NCBI GenBank assembly: GCA_018715835.1
Contig: DVKV01000207.1
Span: 1 to 32,766, forward strand
Direction: 5' to 3'
Length of the DNA: 32,766 nucleotides
From: Candidatus Faecousia intestinavium
GTDB taxonomy: Bacteria; Bacillota; Clostridia; Oscillospirales; Oscillospiraceae
The position numbers were made by a program, and so were the translations under genes. Of this stretch, positions 9,284-16,969 are shown one piece after another. The notes under the pieces were generated by a model. That model did not search any database. It was not told where the DNA came from and saw nothing but the letters and a program-made list of their open reading frames with translations. How positions within the stretch are numbered: position 1 is the first letter of the stretch; each line of letters starts with the position of its first letter.

Positions 9284-9559
9284 TTGCCGTCACCTCAACT
9301 TTTTCCCTATTATACCCACCTCCTCCGGAAACCGCAAGGGAGGAACCGGTCTTTTCCTGAAATGGAGCGGAAAATTAACGGTTTTTTCACATTTCCTTCC
9401 AGATGGGATTTTCAGTGGACAAATTTGGCGAAAAAAGGTATAATAAAAGAAATCTCTGATTTTCTTCACAGGTGCCGGCCTTCCGCCTTAAGCGATGGCG
9501 CTGCCGGTTCCTGAAAAACATTCTTTCCGGCGTCTGCCGGAGAAACCAGGAGGCTCCCT

Positions 9560-10360
9560 ATGCTGAGCATACTCATCACCCTGATTCTGCTTTATCTGCT
9601 GTGCACCCGCTGCCGGGGCAGCCACCCGGGCTGGCCGGAGCTTCAGGACTGGTCCTACGCCCACCGGGGCCTCCACGACAGCCGTCTGCCGGAGAACAGT
9701 CTGGCCGCCTTCCGGGCCGCCATGGAAAACGGCTACGGCATCGAACTGGACCTGCACCTGACCAAAGACGGCAACCTGGCGGTAATCCACGACTCCCTGC
9801 TCAACCGTACCACCGGTCAGGCCGGCCGGGTGGAGGATCTGACCACCGAGGAACTGAGCCAGTACCATTTGGGAGACACCCCGGAAACCATTCCCACCTT
9901 TTCCGATGTGCTGAACCTGATCCAGGGAAAAGTACCCCTGATTGTGGAGCTGAAGCCTGTGGATGGCAACCACGACCAGCTGGCACAGATCGCCTGCAAG
10001 CAGCTGGAACAGTATCAGGGCTGCTTCTGTATGGAGTCCTTTGACTACCGGTGCCTGGTGTGGCTGCGGCGGCATCGCCCGGACATCATCCGGGGCCAGC
10101 TGGCTGAGAATTTCTTTGCCACCCGGAATGATCTTCCGGATTATGTCCGGTTTATCACCACTCACTGCCTGACCAATTTCCTTTCCGTACCGGATTTTCT
10201 GGCCTACCGCTTCGACCACCGGATGAAAACCCCCACCTGCCAGGTTGCCTCCAGACTGTGGAAGGCCAAGACGGTAGCCTGGACCCTGCGCAGCCGGGAG
10301 GATTTCGACCGGGCCAAGGCAGAAGGCTGCATTCCCATTTTTGAAAATTTCAGGCCCTGA
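9560..10360 (+). CDS. Glycerophosphodiester phosphodiesterase family protein
   Basis: SYAHRGLHDSRLPENSLAAFRAAMENGYGIELDLHLTKDGNLAVIHDSLLNRTTG: GDPD HRG...PENT-like, ExDhxxTkDg.vVxHD motifs; N-terminal hydrophobic segment. Confidence 0.94.
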   Translation: MLSILITLILLYLLCTRCRGSHPGWPELQDWSYAHRGLHDSRLPENSLAAFRAAMENGYGIELDLHLTKDGNLAVIHDSLLNRTTGQAGRVEDLTTEELSQYHLGDTPETIPTFSDVLNLIQGKVPLIVELKPVDGNHDQLAQIACKQLEQYQGCFCMESFDYRCLVWLRRHRPDIIRGQLAENFFATRNDLPDYVRFITTHCLTNFLSVPDFLAYRFDHRMKTPTCQVASRLWKAKTVAWTLRSREDFDRAKAEGCIPIFENFRP

Positions 10361-10362
10361 CC

Positions 10363-10398
10363 AAACGGCCCCGGACTTTCCGTCCGGGGCCGTTTTCA
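10363..10398. terminator. Bidirectional intrinsic terminator
   Basis: AAACGGCCCCGGACTTTCCGTCCGGGGCCGTTTT perfect hairpin between convergent genes with A/T flanks. Confidence 0.85.
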
Positions 10399-10638
10399 AT
10401 AGTTGAGAAACCGCCGCAGCCGCTGCTCCGCCCGTTTCAGATTCCGGCACACGGTGCTCTTGTTCACCCCCCGTTCCCGGGCAAATTGGGCCTGAGATTT
10501 ATTCTGAAAGTAGCAGGCAATCACCGTTTCCCGCTGCAGAGGGGTCAGTTCCTCCTCCATCACCTGCCGCAGCCGCTTCAGCTGAATCTGCCGGGGCAGA
10601 CGGGTTCCCAAAAATTCCTCAAACGATGTATTTTTCAT
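10396..10638 (-). CDS. Small sigma-70 region 4-like HTH protein
   Basis: 80 aa; LTPLQRETVIACYFQNKSQAQFARERGVNKSTVCRNLKRAEQRLRRFLNY resembles sigma region 4 / YlxM-type HTH; no region 2. Confidence 0.75.
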   Translation of the reverse strand: MKNTSFEEFLGTRLPRQIQLKRLRQVMEEELTPLQRETVIACYFQNKSQAQFARERGVNKSTVCRNLKRAEQRLRRFLNY

Positions 10639-10852
10639 TGCGCCAGTATCCCCGGTCATAATAATGGGCAGTGAGTTCCGCCAGTTCATTCATTTCGGTG
10701 AGCATGGGCGTCAGCTCCAGAATCCGCCGTTTCAGCTGGAAAATCTCCTCCGGGTCCTGCGCCCGGGCCAGCTGCTGCCGCAGCTGCGCCAGCCGCACCC
10801 GCAGGGGCATGGCGGCGGCCTGATAGCACAGGCTCAGTTCCTCCAACGTCAC
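10619..10852 (-). CDS. Hypothetical protein (small, helical)
   Basis: GTG start overlaps the upstream stop (GTGA), RBS AAGGAG; VTLEELSLCYQAAAMPLRVRLAQLRQQLARAQDPEEIFQLKRRILELTPMLTEM... Confidence 0.65.
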   Translation of the reverse strand: MTLEELSLCYQAAAMPLRVRLAQLRQQLARAQDPEEIFQLKRRILELTPMLTEMNELAELTAHYYDRGYWRNEKYIV

Positions 10853-10989
10853 GGCAGTCTCCTTTCGCAGCGCAGGCAGTGGAGGCTGGGGGCATAGCAT
10901 TCGCACCCGCAGTGCTGGCAAAAGCCCCCGGGCACCGCCGCCTGTTCGTCGATAAAGAGAGAATCAGTAAATTCCAGGTACATACGCAT
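10849..10989 (-). CDS. Small zinc-ribbon-like protein
   Basis: 46 aa MRMYLEFTDSLFIDEQAAVPGGFCQHCGCECYAPSLHCLRCERRLP with CxxCxC...CxxC; translationally coupled to the next ORF. Confidence 0.6.
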   Translation of the reverse strand: MRMYLEFTDSLFIDEQAAVPGGFCQHCGCECYAPSLHCLRCERRLP

Positions 10990-11163
10990 CTTTTCCTTTC
11001 TTGCCTCATAGAATTGTTGAACGTTCTTTTCCCGGGCAGGTACCGCCTTCGGCAGAATTTCCCGGGGAAATCTGCTATACTCATGGCAGTCTTCCCCCGG
11101 CTGAAAAAACTGCTTTGCTTTTTCTCCGGTTTCCGCTATGATTAGGAAAAAGGAGGCTGGGGT

Positions 11164-11652
11164 ATGGACGATCAATACTTTATGGAAGAAGCGCTGAAGC
11201 TGGCCCGGGAAGCCGGAGCCGACGGCGAGGTGCCGGTGGGCTGCGTGATTGTCCGGGGTGACCGGATTGTGGGCCGGGGCCGCAACCGCCGGGAGAAGGG
11301 CAAATCCGCCCTGGCCCACGCGGAACTGGAGGCCATCTCCGACGCCTGCCGGACCCTGGGGGGCTGGCGGCTGTGGGAATGCACCCTGTATGTCACCCTG
11401 GAGCCCTGCCCCATGTGCGCCGGAGCCATTGTCAACGCCCGGATTCCCCGGGTGGTCTACGGTGCCCGGGATGCCAAGTGCGGGGCGGTGCATTCGGTGT
11501 GCGCCCTGTTTGATATGGCCTTCAACCATCACCCCCAGGTGGAGTCCGGGGTGCTGGAGGCGGAATGTGCCGCTCTGCTTTCCGACTTCTTCCGGGAACT
11601 CCGGGTTCAGCTCCGCTGCCGTCCCAAGTGGAGGCCGAAGCAGCCGGAGTAA
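11164..11652 (+). CDS. tadA: tRNA-specific adenosine deaminase TadA
   Basis: MEEALKLAREAGADGEVPVGCVIV...HAELEAI...LYVTLEPCPMCAGAIVNARIPRVVYGARDAKCGAVHS: CDA zinc motifs HAE and PCxxC. Confidence 0.95.
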   Translation: MDDQYFMEEALKLAREAGADGEVPVGCVIVRGDRIVGRGRNRREKGKSALAHAELEAISDACRTLGGWRLWECTLYVTLEPCPMCAGAIVNARIPRVVYGARDAKCGAVHSVCALFDMAFNHHPQVESGVLEAECAALLSDFFRELRVQLRCRPKWRPKQPE

Positions 11653-11674
11653 TCTGTTTGCCAAAGGAGGCGGG

Positions 11675-12634
11675 ATGTTGGACCCCCATCAGCGTTCCCT
11701 TCGGGTGGGACTGGCCGCCCTGGCCTGCGCCCTGGTATTTCGGCTGTTCAGCCTGGGCCTCCCGGAAAAGCTGGTTGCCTGGCTGGCTCAGCCGGATACA
11801 GCTGCATTTTTATTTTACCTGGAAACCGGACGAAACGTCCGGTTTTCCACATCTGAGGCGGTTTTTTCGCCGGATTTCCTGGAATCTCCCCCGGCGCAGA
11901 CACCAATTCCCACCTTTTCCGGTGAGGAGGAGGTGGACCTGACCTACAGCACGGTCAAGGACCCGGACATTTCCGCCCTGCTGGAAAAGCCCCTGACCTG
12001 GGATCTGTACGGCACGGACCCCACCGTGCTGATTGTCCACACCCACACCACGGAGAGCTACACCAAATCCGGGGAAACTTACGAGGAGACCTCCTCCTGG
12101 CGGACCCTGGACGAAAACTACAATATGCTCTCCATCGGCGACCGGGTGGCCCAAGTGCTGGAAGACGCCGGAATTTCCGTCCTCCATGACCGGGCGCTTC
12201 ACGACTACCCCTCCTACAACGGTTCCTATACCGACGCCCGGGCGTCCATCCAGGAATACCTGGACCAATACCCCAGCATCCAGCTGGTGCTGGACCTGCA
12301 CCGGGATGCCTCCGGCAGCCTGTACAACCAGCTGCGCACCGCCGTGGAGCTGGACTCTCAGACATCGGCCCAGCTGATGATCGTCCTGGGCACCAACTAC
12401 GATACCTACGAGGACAACCTTTCCCTTGGGCTGAAGCTTCAGGTCCAGCTGGAGCGGCAGGCTCCGGGCATCACCCGCCCGCTGCAGCTGCGGGCCTCCC
12501 GATTCAACCAGGATCTATGCCCCGGGGCCCTGCTGGTGGAGGTGGGCGCCGCAGGAAACACCCACGGCGAAGCCCTTTTGGCAGCTCAGGAGCTGGCCCA
12601 GGCGGTGATTGCCCTGGCCCAGGGCAGCCGATAA
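11675..12634 (+). CDS. spoIIP: Stage II sporulation protein P
   Basis: N-terminal TM; VLIVHTHTTESYTKSG...NMLSIGDRVAQVLEDAGISVLHDRALHDYPSYNGSYTDARASIQEYLDQYPSIQLVLDLHRDA...VGAAGNTHGEA; SpoIIP amidase motifs. Confidence 0.93.
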   Translation: MLDPHQRSLRVGLAALACALVFRLFSLGLPEKLVAWLAQPDTAAFLFYLETGRNVRFSTSEAVFSPDFLESPPAQTPIPTFSGEEEVDLTYSTVKDPDISALLEKPLTWDLYGTDPTVLIVHTHTTESYTKSGETYEETSSWRTLDENYNMLSIGDRVAQVLEDAGISVLHDRALHDYPSYNGSYTDARASIQEYLDQYPSIQLVLDLHRDASGSLYNQLRTAVELDSQTSAQLMIVLGTNYDTYEDNLSLGLKLQVQLERQAPGITRPLQLRASRFNQDLCPGALLVEVGAAGNTHGEALLAAQELAQAVIALAQGSR

Positions 12635-12638
12635 CGTC

Positions 12639-13118
12639 TCAGGCCGCCTGCTCCAGCCGCTGGCGCAGCACGTTGGCCATCCGGGCGATGAACTCCCCGT
12701 TGGTGGGTTTTCCCTTTTCCGGGCTGACGGTATTTCCAAAATACCGCTGCAGCACCTCCACATCCCCCCGGGTCCAGGTCACTTCCACCAGGTGCCGGAT
12801 GGCCCGCTCCACCCGCCCGGCGGTGGTGTCAAAATGGGCCGCCACCTGGGGATACAGACCGAAGGTAATGCTGTGAATGTACGTCCGGTTTTCCGCCGCC
12901 AGCAAAATGGCGTACACCGTGTATTCATGTCCGGACAGGTGATCCGGCGCTCCCAGCTCCAGCAGCAGCTGCCGGACCATTGCCTCCGGGGTAGCAGGCT
13001 GGGTTTCTTCCCGGATCAGCCGTCCCAGTTCCGTTCTGGCCTTTACCCGTTCCGCTTCTGTCTGGGCGGTGCAAAGCCGCATCAGTGCCCGCACCTGCTG
13101 TTCCAATGTTCCCATCAT
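12639..13118 (-). CDS. Stand-alone Spo0A C-terminal-domain (effector) DNA-binding protein
   Basis: 159 aa; LLELGAPDHLSGHEYTVYAILLAAENRTYIHSITFGLYPQVAAHFDTTAGRVERAIRHLVEVTWTRGDVEVLQRYFGNTVSPEKGKPTNGEFIARMANVLR matches the Spo0A sigma-A/DNA-binding domain; no receiver domain. Confidence 0.9.
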   Translation of the reverse strand: MMGTLEQQVRALMRLCTAQTEAERVKARTELGRLIREETQPATPEAMVRQLLLELGAPDHLSGHEYTVYAILLAAENRTYIHSITFGLYPQVAAHFDTTAGRVERAIRHLVEVTWTRGDVEVLQRYFGNTVSPEKGKPTNGEFIARMANVLRQRLEQAA

Positions 13119-13156
13119 CGACTCCTCCTTATTGTTCCGGGGATTCTACCCGTTTT

Positions 13157-13221
13157 GTTGGACGGATTGTGTGGTATTCTGTTTCCGCCGAAGGAAATTG
13201 GAATACCCCGATCCGTCCGAC
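13157..13221. repeat. Nested 65 bp inverted repeat upstream of the Spo0A-C gene
   Basis: GTTGGACGGAT...GGTATTC..TTTCC..GGAAA..GAATACC..ATCCGTCCGAC; outer arms 10/11 match, GGTATTC/GAATACC 7/7, TTTCC/GGAAA 5/5. Confidence 0.85.
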
Positions 13222-13252
13222 TTTGTTTTTCTGCAAACGTCTCCAAAGAAAG

Positions 13253-13282
13253 TTGACGAAAGTAAGCAGTTATGGTATAATC
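13253..13282 (+). promoter_or_regulatory. Sigma-A-type promoter for the XRE/ImmA-like pair
   Basis: TTGACG-N17-TATAAT reading rightward. Confidence 0.85.
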
Positions 13283-13287
13283 AAGGT

Positions 13288-13317
13288 GCATTTAATTTGA
13301 TTGCATTTGTTTTGATT
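13288..13317 (+). repeat. Tandem 15 bp direct repeat in the leader of the XRE gene
   Basis: GCATTTAATTTGATT / GCATTTGTTTTGATT, 13/15 identical, directly adjacent. Confidence 0.85.
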
Positions 13318-13431
13318 ACTTAAGTAACTTTCTTGCGGTCATTATACAGCTACTTTTGTCGCCTGTCAAGACACAGAAAGATTACTTTTGAAATCTCTTG
13401 CAAACTGCACAAAACGTCAGGGGGAACTTTT

Positions 13432-13773
13432 GTGTTTTTTACCAGATTTCAGGCATTGTGCCAGGAAAAGGGGATCAGCGTTTACCGGGCCTGCACCGAC
13501 ATCGGGCTGAATCGCTCCGCTGTGGCCAAATGGAAGGCGGGCGGAAAGCCCAACGGCACCACGGCAGGAAAGCTGGCGGACTATTTCGGCGTTTCCACCG
13601 ACTACCTGCTGGGGCAGACCGAGGAAAAATCCCCGAACAAGCCCCTTCCCTCCGACGAGGATATCAAATTTGCCCTGTTTGGGGGAGACGGCGACATCAC
13701 CGACGCCATGTATGCCGAGGTGAAGGAGTTTGCCGCCTTTGTCAAGCAGCGGGAGGCAAAAAAGAAGGAGTAA
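13432..13773 (+). CDS. XRE-family HTH transcriptional regulator
   Basis: GTG start, GGGGGAA RBS; RFQALCQEKGISVYRACTDIGLNRSAVAKWKAGGKPNGTTAGKLADYFGVSTDYLLGQTEE, canonical HTH_3. Confidence 0.92.
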   Translation: MFFTRFQALCQEKGISVYRACTDIGLNRSAVAKWKAGGKPNGTTAGKLADYFGVSTDYLLGQTEEKSPNKPLPSDEDIKFALFGGDGDITDAMYAEVKEFAAFVKQREAKKKE

Positions 13774-13775
13774 CC

Positions 13776-14204
13776 ATGCACACTCAGGCCCTCTATGACT
13801 TGGCCCGACAACAGAACATCGAGGTCCTCACCCACCCTTTGCCTCAGACCGGCTCCCTGTCCGTGATGCTGGAGGGCGGCCGGTGCTTCGTGGGGCTGGA
13901 CCGTTCCGTCTGCGATGGCGCAACCCAGGAGCGGGTCCACCTGAGTCATGAGCTGGGCCACTGTGTTACCGGCAGCTTCTATAATATTTACGCCGCAGTG
14001 GAATGCCGCCAGCGCCATGAAAACCGAGCGGACAAATGGGCCATATCCACCCTGATTCCCGTGGAGGATCTGGATGAAGCCGTGGCCCAGGGCTGTACGG
14101 AGATCTGGGAGCTGGCGGAACGGTTTCAGGTCACCGAAGAGTTCATGCGCAAAACCGTCTGCTACTATGTCCACGGCAATCTGGCGGCGGAGCTGTATTT
14201 TTAG
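13776..14204 (+). CDS. ImmA/IrrE (M78) family metallopeptidase
   Basis: 142 aa; ERVHLSHELGHCVTG (HExxH) ... RHENRADKWAISTLIP; immediately follows the XRE gene. Confidence 0.92.
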   Translation: MHTQALYDLARQQNIEVLTHPLPQTGSLSVMLEGGRCFVGLDRSVCDGATQERVHLSHELGHCVTGSFYNIYAAVECRQRHENRADKWAISTLIPVEDLDEAVAQGCTEIWELAERFQVTEEFMRKTVCYYVHGNLAAELYF

Positions 14205-14214
14205 GATGCAGCAC

Positions 14215-14248
14215 ATTGTAAACCTATTTTTATTTTCTGGTTGACAAT
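14215..14248 (+). promoter_or_regulatory. BirA-type biotin operator overlapping the bioY promoter
   Basis: ATTGTAAACC-N14-GGTTGACAAT (one mismatch between arms); TTGACA of the right arm is the -35, with TATACT at 14265-14270. Confidence 0.88.
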
Positions 14249-14307
14249 TCCAGCAGTGTTGTTGTATACTCCCCATTGTAAACAAATGCAATGAGGAGAA
14301 ATGCCAT

Positions 14308-14868
14308 ATGAACACTGCTGTCACCCCCAAAATCAAAACCCTGGACATGGCCTATGTTGCCATGTTTGCCATCCTGATCGCCATCTGCGCCTGGATTTCC
14401 ATTCCCATGACCATCCCCTTCACCATGCAGACCTTCGGCATTTTCCTGGCCGTGGGCGTTCTGGGAGGAAAACGGGGCTCCCTTGCGGTGCTGGTTTATC
14501 TGCTGATGGGTATCGTGGGACTTCCCGTGTTCTCCGGCTTTACCGGCGGCATTGGCTGCCTGGCAGGTGCCACCGGCGGCTACATTGTGGGATTCCTCCT
14601 GTCCGCCCTGGTGGTGTGGGCTGTGGAAGCCCTGACCCGCAGCCGGAAGACCTGGGTGCTGGTCCTTGGCATGGTGCTGGGTCTTCTCACCTGCTACGCC
14701 TTCGGCACCGCCTGGTTTATGTATTTTTACGCCCGGAGCACCGGCCCCATCGGCCTGGCCACGGCTTTGGGCTGGTGTGTGTTCCCTTACGTTGTGCCGG
14801 ATCTGGTGAAAATCGCTCTGGCGCTGATCATTCGCAAGCGGCTTTCCGCCGCCATCCGGATTCGCTGA
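14308..14868 (+). CDS. bioY: Biotin transporter BioY (S component)
   Basis: AMFAILIAICAWISIPMTIPFTMQTFGIFLAVGVLGGKRGSLAVLVYLLMGIVGLPVFSGFTGGIGCLAGATGGYIVGF: BioY signature. Confidence 0.95.
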   Translation: MNTAVTPKIKTLDMAYVAMFAILIAICAWISIPMTIPFTMQTFGIFLAVGVLGGKRGSLAVLVYLLMGIVGLPVFSGFTGGIGCLAGATGGYIVGFLLSALVVWAVEALTRSRKTWVLVLGMVLGLLTCYAFGTAWFMYFYARSTGPIGLATALGWCVFPYVVPDLVKIALALIIRKRLSAAIRIR

Positions 14869-14903
14869 ACCCTCCGCCGGGCCGGCGGGGAAAGGAAGGT
14901 TTT

Positions 14904-15872
14904 ATGACCACCCGTGAGCAGCTTCTCACCCTGCTGGAAGAAAATCCCGGTACCTATTTTTCCGGAGAGGAAATTGCCCGACGGCTGGGCGTGTCCCGGG
15001 CCGCCGTCTGGAAAGCCATGAAGATCCTCCGTCAGGAGGGCCTTCCCATCGACGCCGTCACCAACCGGGGATATCGGCTGGCTCCGGCCAGTGACATTCT
15101 CTCCCCCCAGGCCCTGAGCGGGTATCTGCCCTTTCCGGCAGATCGGCTTACCGTGCTGAATCAGGTTTCCTCCACCAACTCCTGGATTCGGGATCGGGCG
15201 GAGGAGGGCGCCCCGGAGGGCACCACGGTGGTGGCCAACTGCCAGAGCGCCGGACGGGGACGATACGGCCGCAGCTTTTACTCCCCCGGGGATACCGGCA
15301 TCTATCTGAGTATTCTGCTGCGCCCGGACCAGTACACCCTGCTCCAGGTTCCCACCCTGACCGCCGTGGCCGCGGTCACCTTGTGCCAGGCCATCCAGGA
15401 AGTCTGCGGCGTGTCCCCTCAGATCAAGTGGGTCAACGACATTTTTCTGGAAGGGAAGAAAGTCTGCGGCATTCTCAGCCAGGCCTCCATCGGCATGGAG
15501 AGCGGCTGTATGGACTACGCCGTGCTGGGCGTGGGAATCAACCTCTATCCGCCCCGGGAGCCGTTCCCTCCGGAACTGGCCTCCATCGCCGGGTGGATTC
15601 TGGACGCCCCCAGCCCCGGCTGCAAGAACCGGCTGGCCGGAACCTTCCTGTCCCGGTTCTGGCAGGTCTACACCCATCCCCAGCCGGAGGAAATTCTCCG
15701 GGAGTACCGCAGCCGGAGTCTGATTCTGGGCAAGCCCATCACCGTTTTGGAAGGCCAGCATTCCTACAAGGCCAAGGCCCTGGACATTGACCAGGATTTC
15801 CGTCTGGTGGTGGAACCGGAGGACGGGGAAATCCGCCGTCTTTCCTATGGAGAGGTTCACATATCCCTATAA
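14904..15872 (+). CDS. birA: Bifunctional biotin-[acetyl-CoA-carboxylase] ligase/biotin repressor BirA
   Basis: N-terminal HTH (YFSGEEIARRLGVSRAAVWKAMKILRQEGLPIDAVTNRGYRL), catalytic SAGRGRYGRSF, IKWVNDIFL, GVGINL. Confidence 0.95.
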   Translation: MTTREQLLTLLEENPGTYFSGEEIARRLGVSRAAVWKAMKILRQEGLPIDAVTNRGYRLAPASDILSPQALSGYLPFPADRLTVLNQVSSTNSWIRDRAEEGAPEGTTVVANCQSAGRGRYGRSFYSPGDTGIYLSILLRPDQYTLLQVPTLTAVAAVTLCQAIQEVCGVSPQIKWVNDIFLEGKKVCGILSQASIGMESGCMDYAVLGVGINLYPPREPFPPELASIAGWILDAPSPGCKNRLAGTFLSRFWQVYTHPQPEEILREYRSRSLILGKPITVLEGQHSYKAKALDIDQDFRLVVEPEDGEIRRLSYGEVHISL

Positions 15873-15911
15873 AGAACACACCCACCGGCTTCGCCGGTGG
15901 GTGTGTTCTTC
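15873..15911. terminator. Bidirectional terminator
   Basis: AGAACACACCCACCGGC-TTC-GCCGGTGGGTGTGTTCT perfect long hairpin between convergent genes. Confidence 0.9.
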
Positions 15912-15912
15912 T

Positions 15913-16908
15913 TTATGGGTTCAGCAATCCCAGCAAATTTTCATCACAAAAGGCAGGATTTTCATAGGCGGCATCCAGCAGGGCGTCCAGGTTTTCTGCA
16001 CTGTTTTCGATCTCCTTGGAAAACAACTGGGCCGTGGAAACCAGATCGCCCCCCAGTTCCCGCACCAGCAGGCAGCTCACCGCCGTCAGGGTCACCCGGC
16101 TGTTCAGGTCGTAGTCCGACACCGCCTGAAGCCAGTACCGCCGGATCAGATACCGGGCCAGAGCCAGATGCCCAGGCTCCCATGAACCGGGCCGGGGATG
16201 GTCCAGCCGCTGCCGCCACCGGGCGGTGAGAATCTCCAGTCCCCGGAAGCAATCCAGAATTCCTTCCATCCTTCCGTCTCCCCCCAGCCGCACCGCCTGA
16301 TCCAACATATCCTCCGGCAGTGCTTCGGGCATCCGCCCTTCGTCCAGGGCCGCCTGCACTTCCCGGCCCCAGATCAGCATCAGGGTCAGGCGCTCCCCCA
16401 CCGACCAGCGGGAATCTTCCAGCAGTTTCAGGGCGTGTTTCCGGCCCGCCAGCAGGATTTCCATGGCTTCCCCGTCATATTCCCCCTCCCCGTCCCCGGG
16501 GAGGTTCTGTTCAACCCAACGGTCTTCCCCGACCTCCAGAATCCAACGGGCGGCCTCGGGGCAGCTCAATTCCAGCTGACGCTCCTGAAAATCTCCGTAA
16601 TCGTGGGTAATTCTGGGAAATTCCCGGCAGGTTCTGCACAGGGCGTCATGGCCCAGCTCCGCCTGAATGGCGCACAGCCCATCCTTCCGCCACATGGGGC
16701 ACCGCTCATCGTTCAGTTCCAGAACCGTCTCTCCGTCCCGGTCAACCAGGGCTTTTCGCAGCCGATCTCCCAGTTCTCCCGAAAGGCCCCGGTAAAATTC
16801 CGCAGCGGATTGCTCCACCTGAATTTCCCATTCATGGCAGCAGCTGTCCGGGCATTTTCCCGCCAGGCACTGAAATGTTTCAAAATAATCCGGCTGAGCA
16901 ATCTTCAT
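15913..16908 (-). CDS. Flagellin lysine-N-methylase (FliB)-like protein
   Basis: MKIAQPDYFETFQCLAGKCPDSCCHEWEIQVE...CPMWRKDGLCAIQAELGHDALCRTCREFPRITHDYGDFQERQLELSCPEAARWIL: Cys-rich FliB pattern. Confidence 0.85.
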   Translation of the reverse strand: MKIAQPDYFETFQCLAGKCPDSCCHEWEIQVEQSAAEFYRGLSGELGDRLRKALVDRDGETVLELNDERCPMWRKDGLCAIQAELGHDALCRTCREFPRITHDYGDFQERQLELSCPEAARWILEVGEDRWVEQNLPGDGEGEYDGEAMEILLAGRKHALKLLEDSRWSVGERLTLMLIWGREVQAALDEGRMPEALPEDMLDQAVRLGGDGRMEGILDCFRGLEILTARWRQRLDHPRPGSWEPGHLALARYLIRRYWLQAVSDYDLNSRVTLTAVSCLLVRELGGDLVSTAQLFSKEIENSAENLDALLDAAYENPAFCDENLLGLLNP

Positions 16909-16938
16909 ATTCTTTTCCCTTCTTATACAGCATAAAAA

Positions 16939-16962
16939 GGCGCACACCCAACCGTGTGCGCC
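16939..16962 (-). terminator. Terminator of the DivIVA-like gene
   Basis: On the minus strand GGCGCACACGGTTGGGTGTGCGCC followed by TTTTTATG. Confidence 0.85.
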
Positions 16963-16969
16963 GAATGGA

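Noticed and set aside
11013-11025. LexA-type box at TTGAACGTTC
   Set aside because: GAAC and GTTC are directly abutted with no 4 bp spacer, so it does not fit the SOS box.
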